This document shows, one piece after another, positions 22,879 to 34,020 of a DNA stretch of 64,000 nt. The notes below the pieces were generated by a model, which searched no databases, was not told the DNA's origin, and worked only from the letters and a program-made list of their open reading frames with translations. Numbering within the stretch: position 1 is the stretch's first letter; each line of letters begins with the position of its first letter. The translations under genes and the position numbers were made by a program. The stretch is from Rhizomys pruinosus (Eukaryota > Chordata > Mammalia > Rodentia > Spalacidae): positions 3,236,040 through 3,300,039 of the forward strand of contig VZQC01013712.1 in the NCBI GenBank assembly GCA_009823505.1, written 5' to 3'.

Positions 22879-23918
22879 GCTTAAATTCATATGGAAAACA
22901 AAGACCCCAAATAACCAAAAAAAAAAAAAAAAAATGAGGGGGGGGGGGGGGGGGGGGGGGCGGGGGGGGGGGGGGGGGGTGTGAAAAGCTGCATACAGGG
23001 GGGATTTTATACCACACACCAAACTATACTAAAGGGTTATATTCATAAAAAACAGCCTGGTACTGGCACAAAACAGACCTGTAGACAATGGAACAAAACA
23101 CTGAAGATCCAACTTGAGCACATTTACAATTTTCAGCCCCATCCATATTTGAACAGGGGCCAAAAAGACTCAATGGAGGAAAGACAGCAACTTGAAACCA
23201 AATCATACCAAGTGCTGGAGACGTTGTGGGGAAAAGGGCTACACATGATCTTACTGGCTGGTGGCGGTCATGAAACTGTGCTGCAGGCACTATGAAAAGC
23301 AGTGTGGAGAACCCTTGGAAGACTTGGAATGAACTTGCCACCGACCCAGCCATACCACTCCTAGGCATGACTCCACTCAAGGACTCATCCAACCGCAGAG
23401 TACTGCATGGCCATGTTTATTTCAGACCTCTTCCCAATAGCAAGGAGATGGAACCAACCCAAAGCCCCTCAACTGATGAGTGGATAGAGAAAATGTGGTA
23501 CATCTACACAATGGAGTTCTATGCAGCAGTAAAGAAAGCTGACATCATGAGCTTTGCAGGACAACGGCTGGAGCTAGCCGACTCATGCTGAGTGAAGTAA
23601 AACACAGTCCCAGAAAAACCACAGATGATGGGTATCAATCATCTGTGGATGCTAGTGCCAATTACCCAGTTGTAAGTATTTCCTGGCATGGCCCCTTGAG
23701 CTTTATCCAAGCCAGTTGGGTGTAATGCATATGGAAACAACAACACAACAACAGAAAGTCTTGCCCATCAAAGAAACTGACTGAACCATTGACGTCTGCT
23801 GAAAACAGTCAATTTCTACATGGAGAATTTTGAAAGATTGAGAAAGAGATGCAAAGCATGTTGGCAGACTGCATGAGCTCTGGTGGGTAGGGGAATGGGA
23901 GGACACGGGTCCAGATTG

Positions 23919-23919
<1 letters not shown>
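22879..23919 (+). mobile_element. L1 ORF2 3' part and 3'UTR (copy 2, complete 3' end)
   Basis: Same internally deleted L1 as 14579-15192. Here it continues past the copy boundary through the ORF2 end (ctgagtgaagtaaaacacag), the ccagttgtaag block, an AAC-rich stretch and the terminal gatgcaaagcatg / G-rich module, up to an (AT)n array. Homopolymer runs at 22919-22980 replace ordinary sequence. Confidence 0.85.
22919..22980 (+). repeat. Poly-A then poly-G homopolymer block
   Basis: About 17 A, then some 40 G broken by single bases. Copy 1 (14613-14640) has ordinary L1 sequence of about 30 bases at this place. The block is most likely a base-calling or consensus artefact. Confidence 0.85.
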
Positions 23920-23962
<43 letters not shown>

Positions 23963-23977
23963 TATTATTATATATAA
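23920..23977 (+). repeat. (AT)n microsatellite
   Basis: Long AT dinucleotide array between the 3' end of one L1 and the truncated start of the next. Confidence 0.95.
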
Positions 23978-25230
23978 ATCTTCAGCAAATGGTGTTGGCA
24001 AAACTGGCTCCCCACTTGTAGAAGATTAAAATTAAAACCCCACCTCTTGCCCTGTACAAAAAATCAAAGTCTAACTGATTAAAGACCTCAATTTGAAATC
24101 AAAACTCTGAAGGTGATAGAAGAAAAGGTTTGCAGCACTTACAAAACATAGGCATAGGAAAGGTCTTTCTTAAATCAGACAGCCGCTGCCCCAGGGAAAT
24201 AAGGTTGACAATTGGACACGTGGAACCTATTACTCAAAAAGTTTCTGTACATCAAAAGAAAAAATCAGGGAAGTGAAGAGAAAACTCACATAATGGGAGG
24301 AAGCCTTCACTGCTGATACATCTGACAGAGCATTAACTTCCAGAATATATAAACTACTCAAAAAACAAAGAAGAAAACAAATTAGTCACTCAAAAGATGG
24401 AGTAAAGAGCTGACCAGAGACTTCACAAGTGAGGAAATAGAGATGGCTGAGAAACATCTTAAAAAGTGTTCAACAACGCTAATAATTAAGGAAACGCAAA
24501 TTAAAACCACTTTAAAATATCATCTCACCCCAATAAGCTTGGCTAGGATCAAGAAAACAAATGATACCAAATGCTGGAGAGGGTGTTGGGAAAGGGGAAC
24601 ACTCATCAACTGCTGGTGGGAATGCAAACTTGTACAACCACTATGGAAAGCAGTATGGAGAACCCTTAAAAGACTCAAAATGAACCTACCACCTGACCCA
24701 GCCATACCACTTCTGGGTATATATCCATCATACTTTTCCTACAGCAGAGATACAAGTACAGTCATGTTTATTACAGCTCTCTTCACAATAGCAAAGAGCT
24801 GGAACCAACCCTAGTGCCCCTCAACCAACAAGTGGATAGAGAAAGTGTGGTATATCTACACAATGGAGATCTATGCAGCAGTAAAGAAAGATGACAACAT
24901 AAAATTTGCAGGTAAATGGATGGAACTACAAGATTTTATGCTAAGTGAAGTAACACAGTCCCAGAAAAAAAAAAGATGAATGGTATCCCTCATCTGTGGA
25001 TGTTAGTACCAAGTACCTAGTTGTAAGACAAACTGAGCAACATTAATGTTATATTCCTCATGATCTAAAGACAACTGTGCTCTTGTATTGTGAATCCCTA
25101 AACAGGTTCTAGAGTTGAACTAACATTTATTTTCAGACCTTGGATTTTTGGTATATGATGGAGGGTATGTGTGTATCTTTTAGAGTAATATGGGATTAAA
25201 ATGGAAAGACGCGAATCAAGAAATATGATA
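23978..25230 (+). mobile_element. L1 ORF2 3' half and 3'UTR
   Basis: Starts inside ORF2 at aatcttcagcaaatggtg and runs to the 3'UTR. The longest frame (24443-24814, 123 codons) shows the rodent L1 ORF2 C-terminal block, including WWECKLVQPLWKAVWRTLK and PPDPAIPLLGIYP. Stops and frameshifts inactivate it. After the ORF2 end (gctaagtgaagtaacacagt) the 3'UTR continues to about 25230. Confidence 0.9.
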
Positions 25231-25268
25231 TGGAAAAAACACAGTTTGTTTCCAAAGGATACAATTTT

Positions 25269-25417
25269 TTTTTTGGTCTTTTCGAGACAGGGTCTCCCTG
25301 TAGTCCCAGCTGTCCTGGAACTCACTCTGTAGACCAGGCTGGCCTTGAACTCACAAAGATCCGCCTGCCTCTGCCTCCCAAGTGCTAGGATTAAAGGCAT
25401 GCGCCACCACGCCCGGC
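25269..25417 (-). mobile_element. B1 SINE
   Basis: Reversed full-length B1: ttggtcttttcgagacaggg, gtagaccaggctggccttga, then the ccaccacgcccggc end. Target-site duplication aggatacaatttt at 25256-25268 and 25418-25430. The close match to the other B1s suggests a fairly young insertion. Confidence 0.95.
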
Positions 25418-25430
25418 AGGATACAATTTT

Positions 25431-26033
25431 AATATAGGTGTAATGTAACAGGCTGGTGCAACTTAGCCTTTCTGGGTGCTTAACGACCGTACTTAATGTC
25501 CATACCAATTTCATGGAGGGACCTAAGGGATAACGCTGATCCTTGCCCTCAGAGGTCAACCAAGACTTAGAGGATTATGCATGGGGGCATCTCTTGAAAT
25601 GTCCTGCAAATGTGGGTCACCAGTCTTCCTGTTCAGGAAGGTCTTGGAGAGCCAGTAATGGGACTTCAGTCAGTGTCCAGTCTATAAAGAGGAAAGTGTG
25701 CTCATGCTTCAGAAAAGGAAGCCTGGTCTAGCAAGACCTGATTTTGTCCTCAAGTGGATGGAACTGGTAAATGAAAAGCTGAAAGGAGCAAGGCGCTCGC
25801 ACCCTCCTCCCCCCCCGAAAAAACCGCAAGAGACCCCTGAGGACCAGATCCTCAACTGACCTGAAGAAAACAAAAACCTTGGTTAATCTGGGCTAACTGT
25901 GTGGCCTTAAGCATCCAAAAAGTAAGTACAACCAGAAATAAATAATCAGTAAGACCAGAGAAACTGCACTGAAGATATAAAACTTGAGATCTTAGTAAAA
26001 AGACAAAAAGAAATAAAGAGAGAGCACTGTTCT
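25431..26033. other. No gene or named repeat seen
   Basis: Includes a 62-codon frame (25543-25731) with no recognisable domain. A C-rich run at about 25802-25816 is followed by an A/C-rich stretch. Confidence 0.45.
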
Positions 26034-26235
26034 TTGGCCTGTCTTCAATTCTTACTGGCAAGTATATCTACTCTGTGGCTGCCACTGCTTTCTGCACTCC
26101 TCCTCAAAGACATGAGACACAGCTTTTTAACCTTCCAATATGGACTGAAGTCTCATGTCTCTCCAAGAATCCTCCAAACCTTCAATGCCAGATGGGGACT
26201 ACTGAGATACCCAGCTTATGAACTAAGCAGATAAG
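26034..26235 (+). repeat. Partial relative of the LTR-like repeat at 28986
   Basis: The blocks caaaccttcaatgccagatg, gggactactgagatacccag and tatgaactaagcag correspond in order to 29262-29320. The rest is too diverged to place. Confidence 0.45.
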
Positions 26236-26759
26236 GGGATTTCAGCCTTGTCAGAATATAGACCAGCATTGTTGCACTACCTGGGCTGTATCATGGAGGC
26301 CAGTGCAGGGGGATCAAGACAGGACACGTGCTCAATGGACTTCATTTGGGTGACCATGGGAGGGAAAGACCCCAATGTGGAGCACAAGTGCAGGATCGAT
26401 GGTTGTTTGGGCTTGCCAAGGAGGAAACTTCAAGCACCTCCTTAAGGAAAACATGACATCTTTTAGGGAAAAAAATCCTCCAATTCAAGTGATATGTGTA
26501 TGTATGTATGTACGTATGTATGTATGTATATTTTTATGTGTATATAACTATGTATATATACTGAAGCAATACAAGCTGGAGAGAACAACAAAAGAACTCA
26601 GAAAAAAACCTCTGGAAAGACTCAGAAAAAGATGCAGGACATGTATGGCAGAGTGCAGGGACTTGGGTGGGGTGGGGGGCATGAAAAGGGAAGTGACTCT
26701 AGATCTGATTAAGAAATGATATACGACTTATGGAAAAAGTTTAATAACAATAAAAAAAA
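26236..26759 (+). mobile_element. L1 3'UTR and 3' end
   Basis: The first part is also present, reversed, at 33090-33340 (shared blocks ggctgtatcatggaggccag and gcttgccaaggaggaaactt). It is followed by a tetranucleotide array, then the terminal module gatgcaggacatgtatggca, the G-rich tract and the tail. Confidence 0.75.
26492..26530 (+). repeat. (TATG)n microsatellite
   Basis: Imperfect tatg tetranucleotide array within an L1 3'UTR. Confidence 0.9.
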
Positions 26760-26836
26760 CCCAGAATCCCCAATCAGGGAAGTACAGCTTGAGTCTGGTG
26801 CCTTAGACTACTCAGCCATCCTGACAGTAACAATAG

Positions 26837-27913
26837 GGAAACTTCACCACTGATAAATTTGACAGAGCATTAACATCCAGAATATATAAACTACTCAAAA
26901 AACAAAGCAGTAAGAAAACAAATGACCTACTCAAAAGATGGAGTAAAGAGATGAACAGAGACTTCACCAGTAAGGAAGTAATGATGACTGAGAAACACCT
27001 TAAAAAGTGTTCAATATCATTAATAATTAAGGAAATGCAAATTAAAACCACACTAAGTTATCATCTCACACCAATAAGACTGGTTAGGATCAAGAAAACA
27101 AAAGACACCAAATGCTGGAGAGGTTGCGGGAGAAAGGGGAACATTCATCCACTACTGGTGGGAATGTAAACTCACACAACCACTGTGGAAAGAAGTGTGG
27201 AGAACCCTTAAAAGACTCAAAAAGTGCCTACCACCTGACCCAGCCATAGCACTCCTGGGTATATACCCACAAGACACATCCTACCCCAAAGATACATGCA
27301 CAGCTATGTTACTGCAGCTCTCTTCACAATAGCAAAGAGCTGGAACCAACCCAAATGTCCCTGAACTGATGACCGGATAACAAAAATTTGGTACATCTAC
27401 ACAATGGAGTTCTATGAAGTCATAAAGAAAGATGACATCATGAACTTTGCTGGTAAATGGATGGAACTTGAAGCCATTATGCTAAGTGAAGTAACACATG
27501 CCCAGAAAAAAAAAAGGCAAATGTTTTCCCTCATTTGTGGATGCTAACACCAAATCCCCAGTTGGCAGGCAAACTGAGCAACTTTATTATTATGTTTCAT
27601 TGTATATAAAAGCAACTGTGTTATTATAATGTGAACCTCTTAATGGGCTCTAGAGTTGACCTACCACTTGTATTCATACATTGCAATTGCCATATATGGG
27701 TGGAAGATATGCATTCGTATTCTTAAAAAAAAAAAAAAAAAGGAACGTAAAGTTATACTTCTTTTTACCTGCATGCAACTTTACTGTTAATATGTGAATC
27801 TCTAAATGTGTTTTGGAATTAACCTATAGATTATTTTCAGATTTTGTAATTTTGATTTATGTGTCGAGTGTATATATGCATATTTTGGAATAATATAAAA
27901 TTAGAGGGAATAA

Positions 27914-27967
<54 letters not shown>

Positions 27968-28190
27968 CTATTCAAATAACTGACCAAAACAGCATACTTC
28001 TGCATCGAAAAGGTTATAAAAGACTGAGAAAAAGATGCTAGACAGGATTTAACATGTATGACAGAATCCATGAGCTCTGGCAGGGGATGTGGGACATGAG
28101 GGGTGGGCATGGATGGGAGAATGAGTCTAAATTTAATTAAGAAATGTATGAAATGCACTCAATAAAAATTAAGTTTAAAAAATAAAGTTT
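26837..28190 (+). mobile_element. L1 ORF2 3' part and full 3'UTR
   Basis: Begins at cttcaccactgataaatttg in ORF2 and passes the C-terminal blocks aatgctggagaggttgcggg and tacacaatggagttctatg. The ORF2 end is at about 27490. A 3'UTR of nearly 700 bases follows, with a poly-A at 27726-27741, a GA array, the gagctctggcagggg module and an AATAAA tail. It is one of the most complete 3'UTRs in the window. No intact frame. Confidence 0.9.
27917..27964 (+). repeat. (GA)n microsatellite
   Basis: Uninterrupted GA array in the A-rich part of an L1 3'UTR. Confidence 0.95.
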
Positions 28191-28658
28191 GAAACATCAG
28201 ACTATACAAATTGCCATCCTTCTTATGGCTGGTCTCTACCATAACACAAGATAAATTCCAAATCATATCTTTATACCTACTGAATGTACAAATCTGTATT
28301 TAGGGGACATGCCTACATACTTTCCTCCTTTAGATGCACTTAATCTTGGTTATGAATAATTCCAAATAATATAATGGTCCTAATGTAAATATTTGATCAG
28401 AAGTCTCAAGACAGCCTTCTGTAATGCCTGAAAATGTGGAGTTTTTTCAGCTTCCAACCAACAGGTCTATCAACTTACATTCCTACCCATATATCTTTCT
28501 ATCTCCTCTGTAACTCAGGAGGACCTTTCCATATTCCTATTTAAGACTAGTTCTTCCACATGTGCACAGGATCCCTTCAATTAAGCTATTCAAGCATGTT
28601 ATTTAGCAGTTAACATCACACTCTTTGATGGCCAAAACTTCTCTTTACATCAACTGTG

Positions 28659-28714
<56 letters not shown>

Positions 28715-28985
28715 GCTGGAATTTGTGTATGGTGTTGGGGAAGGTCTCATGGATGTAAGCAAATCACTCTTAAATAAATGATCTATAGCCTCATTGCCAA
28801 AACAAGCTTTTAATTACACACTACATGAAGCACTCTTAACAAGACTGTCAATGAACTCCTTAAGCCAAAACTAAATGATAGCTCTTATTTCTCATCTTAT
28901 TAAGCTTCTTAGTAATATTTGGATTAGTTGATTATTTTTCTTTTTTGTTCTTTTAATATAATTTTATGTGTTTCTTAATGGCTTT
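28191..28985. other. No gene seen; contains (CT)n
   Basis: Unique-looking AT-rich sequence apart from the CT array at 28660-28712. Confidence 0.5.
28660..28712 (+). repeat. (CT)n microsatellite
   Basis: Uninterrupted CT array of about 26 units. Confidence 0.95.
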
Positions 28986-29463
28986 TGTGATGGTTAATCC
29001 TGTGTGTCAACTTGACTGGACTAAGGAACAAATAAGAGAAAAGGGATGTTTGGATTGGACCACCTCAGCCCGGATGGCCCACCCCAAATGCAGGTGTTAC
29101 CTTCTGCCAGCAGGCAGTATAAAAGGCCATGGCAGAAGGAGCTGGTCTCTTTTTATCCTGTGGCTTGCCTCTCTCATTTGGTGAGTTTGTCTTGCTGCTG
29201 TGATCAACCTTTCAGATCCCAGTGTGTACTGAGACCAGCAGATCTCCTGCAATCCATTCGGGCCTTCAAGCCTAGATTGGGACTACTGAGACATCCAGCC
29301 TTGCGGACTGAGCAGTTCCCTGGATTCTCTCGGCCTTTCCAGTGTGGTGCAGCTACTGTTGGACTCCTTGAACTCTGTCACTTGAGCAAATCAATAAATT
29401 GTATATATCTATATATATTCGTCCTGTTACTTCTGTTTCTTTAGAGAACCCTGACTAATACAG
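28986..29463 (+). mobile_element. LTR-like interspersed repeat (TG...CA ends)
   Basis: Starts TGTGATGGTTAATCCTGTGT and ends GAGAACCCTGACTAATACAG, the known ends of a mammalian repeat seen widely in rodents and primates. It contains TATAAAAG at 29119-29126 and AATAAA at 29393-29398, as in an LTR. The 133-codon frame across it (29046-29444) is not a gene. Family name not assigned. Its last 72 bases are duplicated just downstream. Confidence 0.6.
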
Positions 29464-29478
29464 ATTTCTTTTTTTTTT

Positions 29479-29550
29479 CAATAAATTGTATATAGCTATA
29501 TATATTCGTCCTGTTACTTCTGTTTCTTTAGAGAACCCTGACTAATACAG
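29479..29550 (+). repeat. Tandem copy of the last 72 bp of the LTR-like repeat
   Basis: Differs from 29392-29463 by a single base; 15 bases containing a T run separate the two copies. Confidence 0.95.
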
Positions 29551-29639
29551 CCTTTATATATGCTTTTCCATTGGCACCATCCCACCCCACCCCCGTCTTT
29601 GGAGTTCATACATTCTGTTATTTGTGTTAGGGTATATTG

Positions 29640-30260
29640 TGCCAAATTATTTTCCCCAACCATTCCTCAGCACCAGTTCATCCTCTGAGCTCTACTCAAC
29701 CTAACTGGAATCCCTCTCCTAAAGAAGGCCAGTTTTTCCTCACCCAACCATAATCAGCTGCCAATATTTCCTCAGTCAAGATTGGGTTCTCCTACCCATT
29801 TCTGCAGCTCTGTGCTGGGTTTTTGTCTGGTTGAGCTTTCATGTGTCTTGTGCATACTGACACCAATGTTGTAGGTTCATATGAACAGGGTTTCAGGATC
29901 TTGTAGATTACAATCTTCCCACTTCCCCTTCCACAATATTCCCTGAGCCCACGGGTGAATGAAGATGAATATAGGTGACCTGTCCATGGACCCACACTCT
30001 GTAGACTCCTAATCTCCACAGTTTGGCCATGCATGCCCTTTTGAGTTCCTGCCCTCCTGCGTCATGGAGGAGGTTCGTTAATGATGGTTCAGAGGTTAAT
30101 TAAAGTCCTCTTGGCCCCTCGTTCTATGTAGTATGAGCTTTAAGTATAGAGGTTGCATTGTAGATGTATTGCTTAGGCATGTGCAATTCACAGACCATGC
30201 CTGTATGTCCAGTTGTGGAACTCTGTACTATATTTTTCATCTGGTGCAAAAGAAGCTTCT
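29640..30260 (-). mobile_element. L1 (Lx-like) 3'UTR, reversed
   Basis: Same block order as 12840-13320: the gccaatatttcctcag, tacccatttctgcag, ggttcatatgaacag and ccttccacaatattccctga blocks. Diverged and without the terminal module. Confidence 0.6.
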
Positions 30261-30819
30261 TTATTGAGTAGTGTCTGGGATATTTGTCTATAAATATAAG
30301 GATACCTATTTCCTCCCAAGTGGGAGGAAATTCATGTGTGGTACTTTAACTGGAGATGTCATAGGTCTTGGAGAAATTCCCAAGATTAACACATACTTAG
30401 GATAAGGTAATATAATACTAACTGTGAAACAGTTGATTATTTTTAAACATATCTTAGCTTCTTGGCTACACACTCTCCCGATTTTTTTCTTCTCCCACTT
30501 CCCAACCACTTTTTGTCAGTGTCCTTTCATAGGTCTTCTTCACATTTTCAGATTCTAAAACAGTGAGGTGATCCAGGAATCAATTCTTGAATGATATCTA
30601 CTGTGAACATCCAAATTGCAATTTCCAGTCCTAAAGCTCTCCTGAATTTCAGATCCTTAATTGTATCCATCCATATAGATCTGAAAAGCTCTTTAAATTT
30701 AGCATATATCCTAAACAGAACTCTTGATTCAGGTCCTCACTCAGTCTTCCATATTTCAATAAATGACGCCACCTCCCAGGCAAGTATTCAGGATAAAACT
30801 TTTTAGGGTATCATCCCAG
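30261..30819. other. No gene or named repeat seen
   Basis: Unique-looking sequence; frames of 67-71 codons have no recognisable domain. Confidence 0.45.
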
Positions 30820-31350
30820 ATTCCTCCTTCTTCCTGACACAATGCTTTCATCCATCTGTAAATCCTGTTGGCTCTACCTTCTCTCTCAATCTAACTTCTC
30901 ACCACCTCCAAAGCACCATCACTTCGTGTCTGAACTATTTCAAGAGCTGCTTAACTGTTCTGCCCATTTCTATTCTTGTCCTCTATTTTCTACAAAATGA
31001 TGATATTTTCAACACATAATTCATAGCACTTCATCTTCCAATGGTTTCCAATCACAACTTAAAAATTCAAAACTTACATTTACTTTTCCTTTAGTGTTAC
31101 TGGCATCTTACTGAGGTCCCATTTCCACAAAGAGACATTTACATGATCATGCTCCCTTAAAATGATTGCTATCATTCTCTGACATATTACATTGTTTCAA
31201 TTACTATTGTAGGATATATATTCTATATATATATATATGTATTTCACTTTTAGTATTGGTTATTTTATCCTTCTCCTACATCCAGAATACAGGCTCAGAA
31301 ATTTTATTTTACACTAGTGGATCAATAAATATTTATTGAGTTACCAACCA
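30820..31350 (+). mobile_element. L2 LINE 3' end remnant
   Basis: Ordered L2 blocks: gtaaatcctgttggctctac, cgtgtctgaactatttcaag, cttccaatggtttccaatca, and the 3' end catccagaatacaggctcag ... aataaatatttattgag. A short AT array (31215-31240) lies inside. Confidence 0.6.
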
Positions 31351-31610
31351 TCTCCAGCAAAAAATTAGTCTACAAACCATAATATAGCATACCATAACAC
31401 AAAGAAGACCACAAAAATGAAGATCTATGATTGCTTTTATCAAAATCCAAAGGCTGGTGCTTTATTCTATGCAGAATAATAGGCACAAAAGCTACAGTGA
31501 AGAGTTAAAGAGAGGCAAGAGTAGGAAACTTCTAAAAATTCAGACCCCAAAAAAGCTGCCTCATGAAGCTGGAAGTTATTAGCTCTTTATTTCAAAGATA
31601 AGAGAATCAA
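31351..31610. other. No gene or named repeat seen
   Basis: Unique-looking AT-rich sequence. Confidence 0.45.
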
Positions 31611-31770
31611 CAATTGTTGAGAGGCTGATATATGCCAGGTTTTGTACAAGGCTGAGAGCATAGGTTAGACACACTGCCTCATTTTGTTTACTCTTCACAA
31701 CTATATGAGGTAGATTTGATTATAAATCCCATATTATAGATGAGGAAATTCATCTCCCATGCCCAAGGTG
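31611..31770 (-). mobile_element. MIR SINE remnant
   Basis: Reversed MIR blocks: tatatgccaggttttg, cttcacaactatatgaggta, ttatagatgaggaaattcat. Confidence 0.8.
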
Positions 31771-32034
31771 GGGCCTTTCACTATAACATATGGTCTCCAA
31801 ATGCTTTAAAAGGGCAATTCCTTTCTAATATAGAGACTTCACAGGTACAATTTGCAGTGTATGGTCCACAAACTTTGAAACTCTCCAAAACTTCAGAATA
31901 TTAAAACATCTATATCTTTTTTCACTGTCATTCACTCATTGATGTAAATAAAAATTTCCAGAAGTTAAATGATAAGCCAGGCCCTTCACAAATCACAAAA
32001 TATATGCTTGCATATTCTTCTTTTAATTTTCTGT
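31771..32034. other. No gene or named repeat seen
   Basis: Unique-looking sequence. Confidence 0.4.
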
Positions 32035-32756
32035 GGATCAATATGGATTTAATAGGGTGGGGAATTAGGGGAGTTAGGGCAGACAAAGCAGTAAGAAGAG
32101 GGATAGCTAACACTAAGAGCCCTTTGCAAAAGGTATATATGGAAATCACTTTAAAACTTCTTTCAATATATACACATACAGTACAAAAGTGCTTAAATGT
32201 AGTTTACCCTATAACAGGGATTCAGTGACCCTAACAGATACCACAGGCTAGCAAATGAAAAGACCAATGACAGTAATGAGCTCCATCTTTTGGAGTTGTT
32301 GACCAGAGACATCTAATAGACCCTCAGAAACACTGGTTATTGCCATTACATTTGGTTACCCACCAGAACTTGACAGTAAGAACCCATTACTGAAGATACT
32401 ACATAAATGGAGGCACTAAATACACAAGTCACAGAACAACCAAAGAGAAATCACGTTGGTATTTATCTTGAAGCTTCATCTTTGTTGGCTACAAGGAAAA
32501 AATAATAATCAACCTTACCCAGATATGAATCCTGCAAGCTACATCGACAATTGACCTGGCAAGATATGCCCGCTGGTTCCATAGTGGCACAAATGTTATG
32601 GGAGTAACCAACCACCTTCTAAACTGATTCAAAGCCTACTTCACAAGATGGAGCCCATACCTGATACTGTTATCAGGACCAAGAACTTATGGCTAGACAG
32701 GTCACAGACCATATGGGAAAACCCACTACTATCATTCTGATAAACAGATACAGTTT
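32035..32756 (+). mobile_element. L1 (Lx-like) 3'UTR, left part
   Basis: Same family and order as 13341-14360: gagggatagctaacactaag, cacaggctagc, gtgaatcctgcaa-like block, gggagtaaccaaccacctt, gatggagcccatacctgata. It is interrupted by a reversed L1 and resumes at 33341. Confidence 0.7.
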
Positions 32757-33340
32757 TTTAAAGCCATTTTTTATTGAAGCTATGTGCATTTCATACAAAT
32801 TTTCAAATAAAATCTAGACCCATGCCCCCCTTCATGCCCCCCACCCCAGAAAGCTCATGCTTTCTGCCAAACGTGTTTTTCATCTTTTTCTCAGTCTCTC
32901 TCAAAATTCTCAATGCAGAAGTTTACTGTTTCAAGCAGTTCACTGTTTCAGTCAGTTTTTTGACCCAGTCATTTTGTTATTATTGTTGTTGTTGCTACTG
33001 CTGCTACTGTTATTCCTTCCAATATGCATCACTCCAAAATATGCATATATGCATGCCACATATATCACAGGTTTTAGCATCTTCAGCTTATGATTTTCTT
33101 TCTTTATTAGACTGAAAGATGTCATGTTTGAAGGTTCCTCCTTGGCAAGTCCAAACCACCATCAGTTCTGCCCTTGTGCTCCATACTGGGGTTTTCCCTT
33201 CCCATGGACACCAAATGAGGTCCAGTAAGCAACATGTCTTGTCTTGATCTTCCTGTACTGGTCTCCATGATACACCCTGGGTAGTTCAACAATGGTAGTA
33301 AATACTCTGAAGAGGCTGAAACCTCAGTCAGACACAGTTT
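32757..33340 (-). mobile_element. L1 3' end nested in another L1
   Basis: Reversed L1: tttttattgaagctatgtgc, the reversed G-rich tract (catgccccccaccccag), agctcatgctttctgcc, a GTT-rich stretch, then the same 3'UTR as 26236-26460. Flanks cagatacagttttttaa (32745-) and cagacacagttttaaa (33329-33344) form the target-site duplication. The uninterrupted arrangement is seen at 56960-57010. Confidence 0.75.
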
Positions 33341-34020
33341 TAAACTGACTCTAGTGATTTATTATTCTACACATATGTTAGTGCATCTCTAGATTCACTC
33401 CAGTAATGACTTTGCACAGTGGATATTAATTAACAGAGAGACCCTCAACTGGTCAATCTGCAAAGAATAAGAGAATGTGGAGTGCTCAACCTTAAATGTG
33501 ACACCTATACTCCACTCTCTCTTCCAAGGATCATTTTGAAACATGTAGTAGAGAGAATCCAAGAGCCAGACATAGATGAATACAAGGAAACTGTGTTGTC
33601 TGGATATCACTGTGTACCTGAACATACGAAAGCACAGCACATATGACAGCACATACAAGACCTGTGCAAAGCCAAGCCATACAGGGACACAACATGAACA
33701 TGGATTTGGGCAGGAAACCCGAACCCTAGATGAGGATCTATTGTCAACTGATAGATGTTAAGAATGAAAGATTTCTTTTTTTACTGGTGTGATGTCTGGT
33801 AGGTTGACCAAACTCCAGGGGCTAGACCCACAGACCCATACCCAAGAGCATTTGGAAAACACAGATTAGAACTTATAGGTTTTTAGAAAAGACAAATGTT
33901 AATAGAAGGTGTAAAGTTGGGGGGGATATTAAGATACGGTGGATGGGGAAGAGGGGGGTTTAAACATGTTCAAAATATGCTGTATGAAATTCTCAAATCT
34001 ACAAAAGTATTTCTAAATAT
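33341..34020 (+). mobile_element. L1 (Lx-like) 3'UTR, right part
   Basis: Continues the element split at 32756: actgactctagtgatt, ttagtgcatctctagattca, gaaactgtgttgtctggata, agacctgtgcaaagccaagc, then a G-rich tract. The same order occurs at 56980-57535. Confidence 0.7.

Larger units (their letters stand above)
15194..23554 (+). repeat. 8.2 kb direct repeat, copy 2
   Basis: Second copy of 6950-15192, 8361 bp long. Long identical blocks alternate with patches dense in one-base insertions and deletions (about 16146-16290, 17060-17410, 17690-17800, 19030-19220, 20560-21230, 21430-21550, 22890-23460). Homopolymers are expanded. Unlike copy 1, its right end passes smoothly into the rest of the L1 ORF2. 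Confidence 0.97.

Noticed and set aside
22732..23022. Pro-rich or Gly-rich frames of 79-98 codons
   Set aside because: Created by the homopolymer block at 22919-22980, absent from copy 1.
24443..24814. 123-codon frame as a gene
   Set aside because: It is the C-terminal part of a dead L1 ORF2.
25098..25559. 153-codon reverse frame
   Set aside because: Runs through a reversed B1 and L1 3'UTR.
26492..26530. CRISPR-like array
   Set aside because: Simple tetranucleotide microsatellite; no spacers. No CRISPR array is expected or seen in this rodent DNA.
29046..29444. 132-codon frame
   Set aside because: Lies across an LTR-like dispersed repeat; a related decayed sequence at 26034 does not preserve the frame.
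28986..29550. DNA transposon with inverted ends
   Set aside because: The ends TGTGATGG and CTAATACA are not inverted repeats of each other; TATA and AATAAA positions fit an LTR better.
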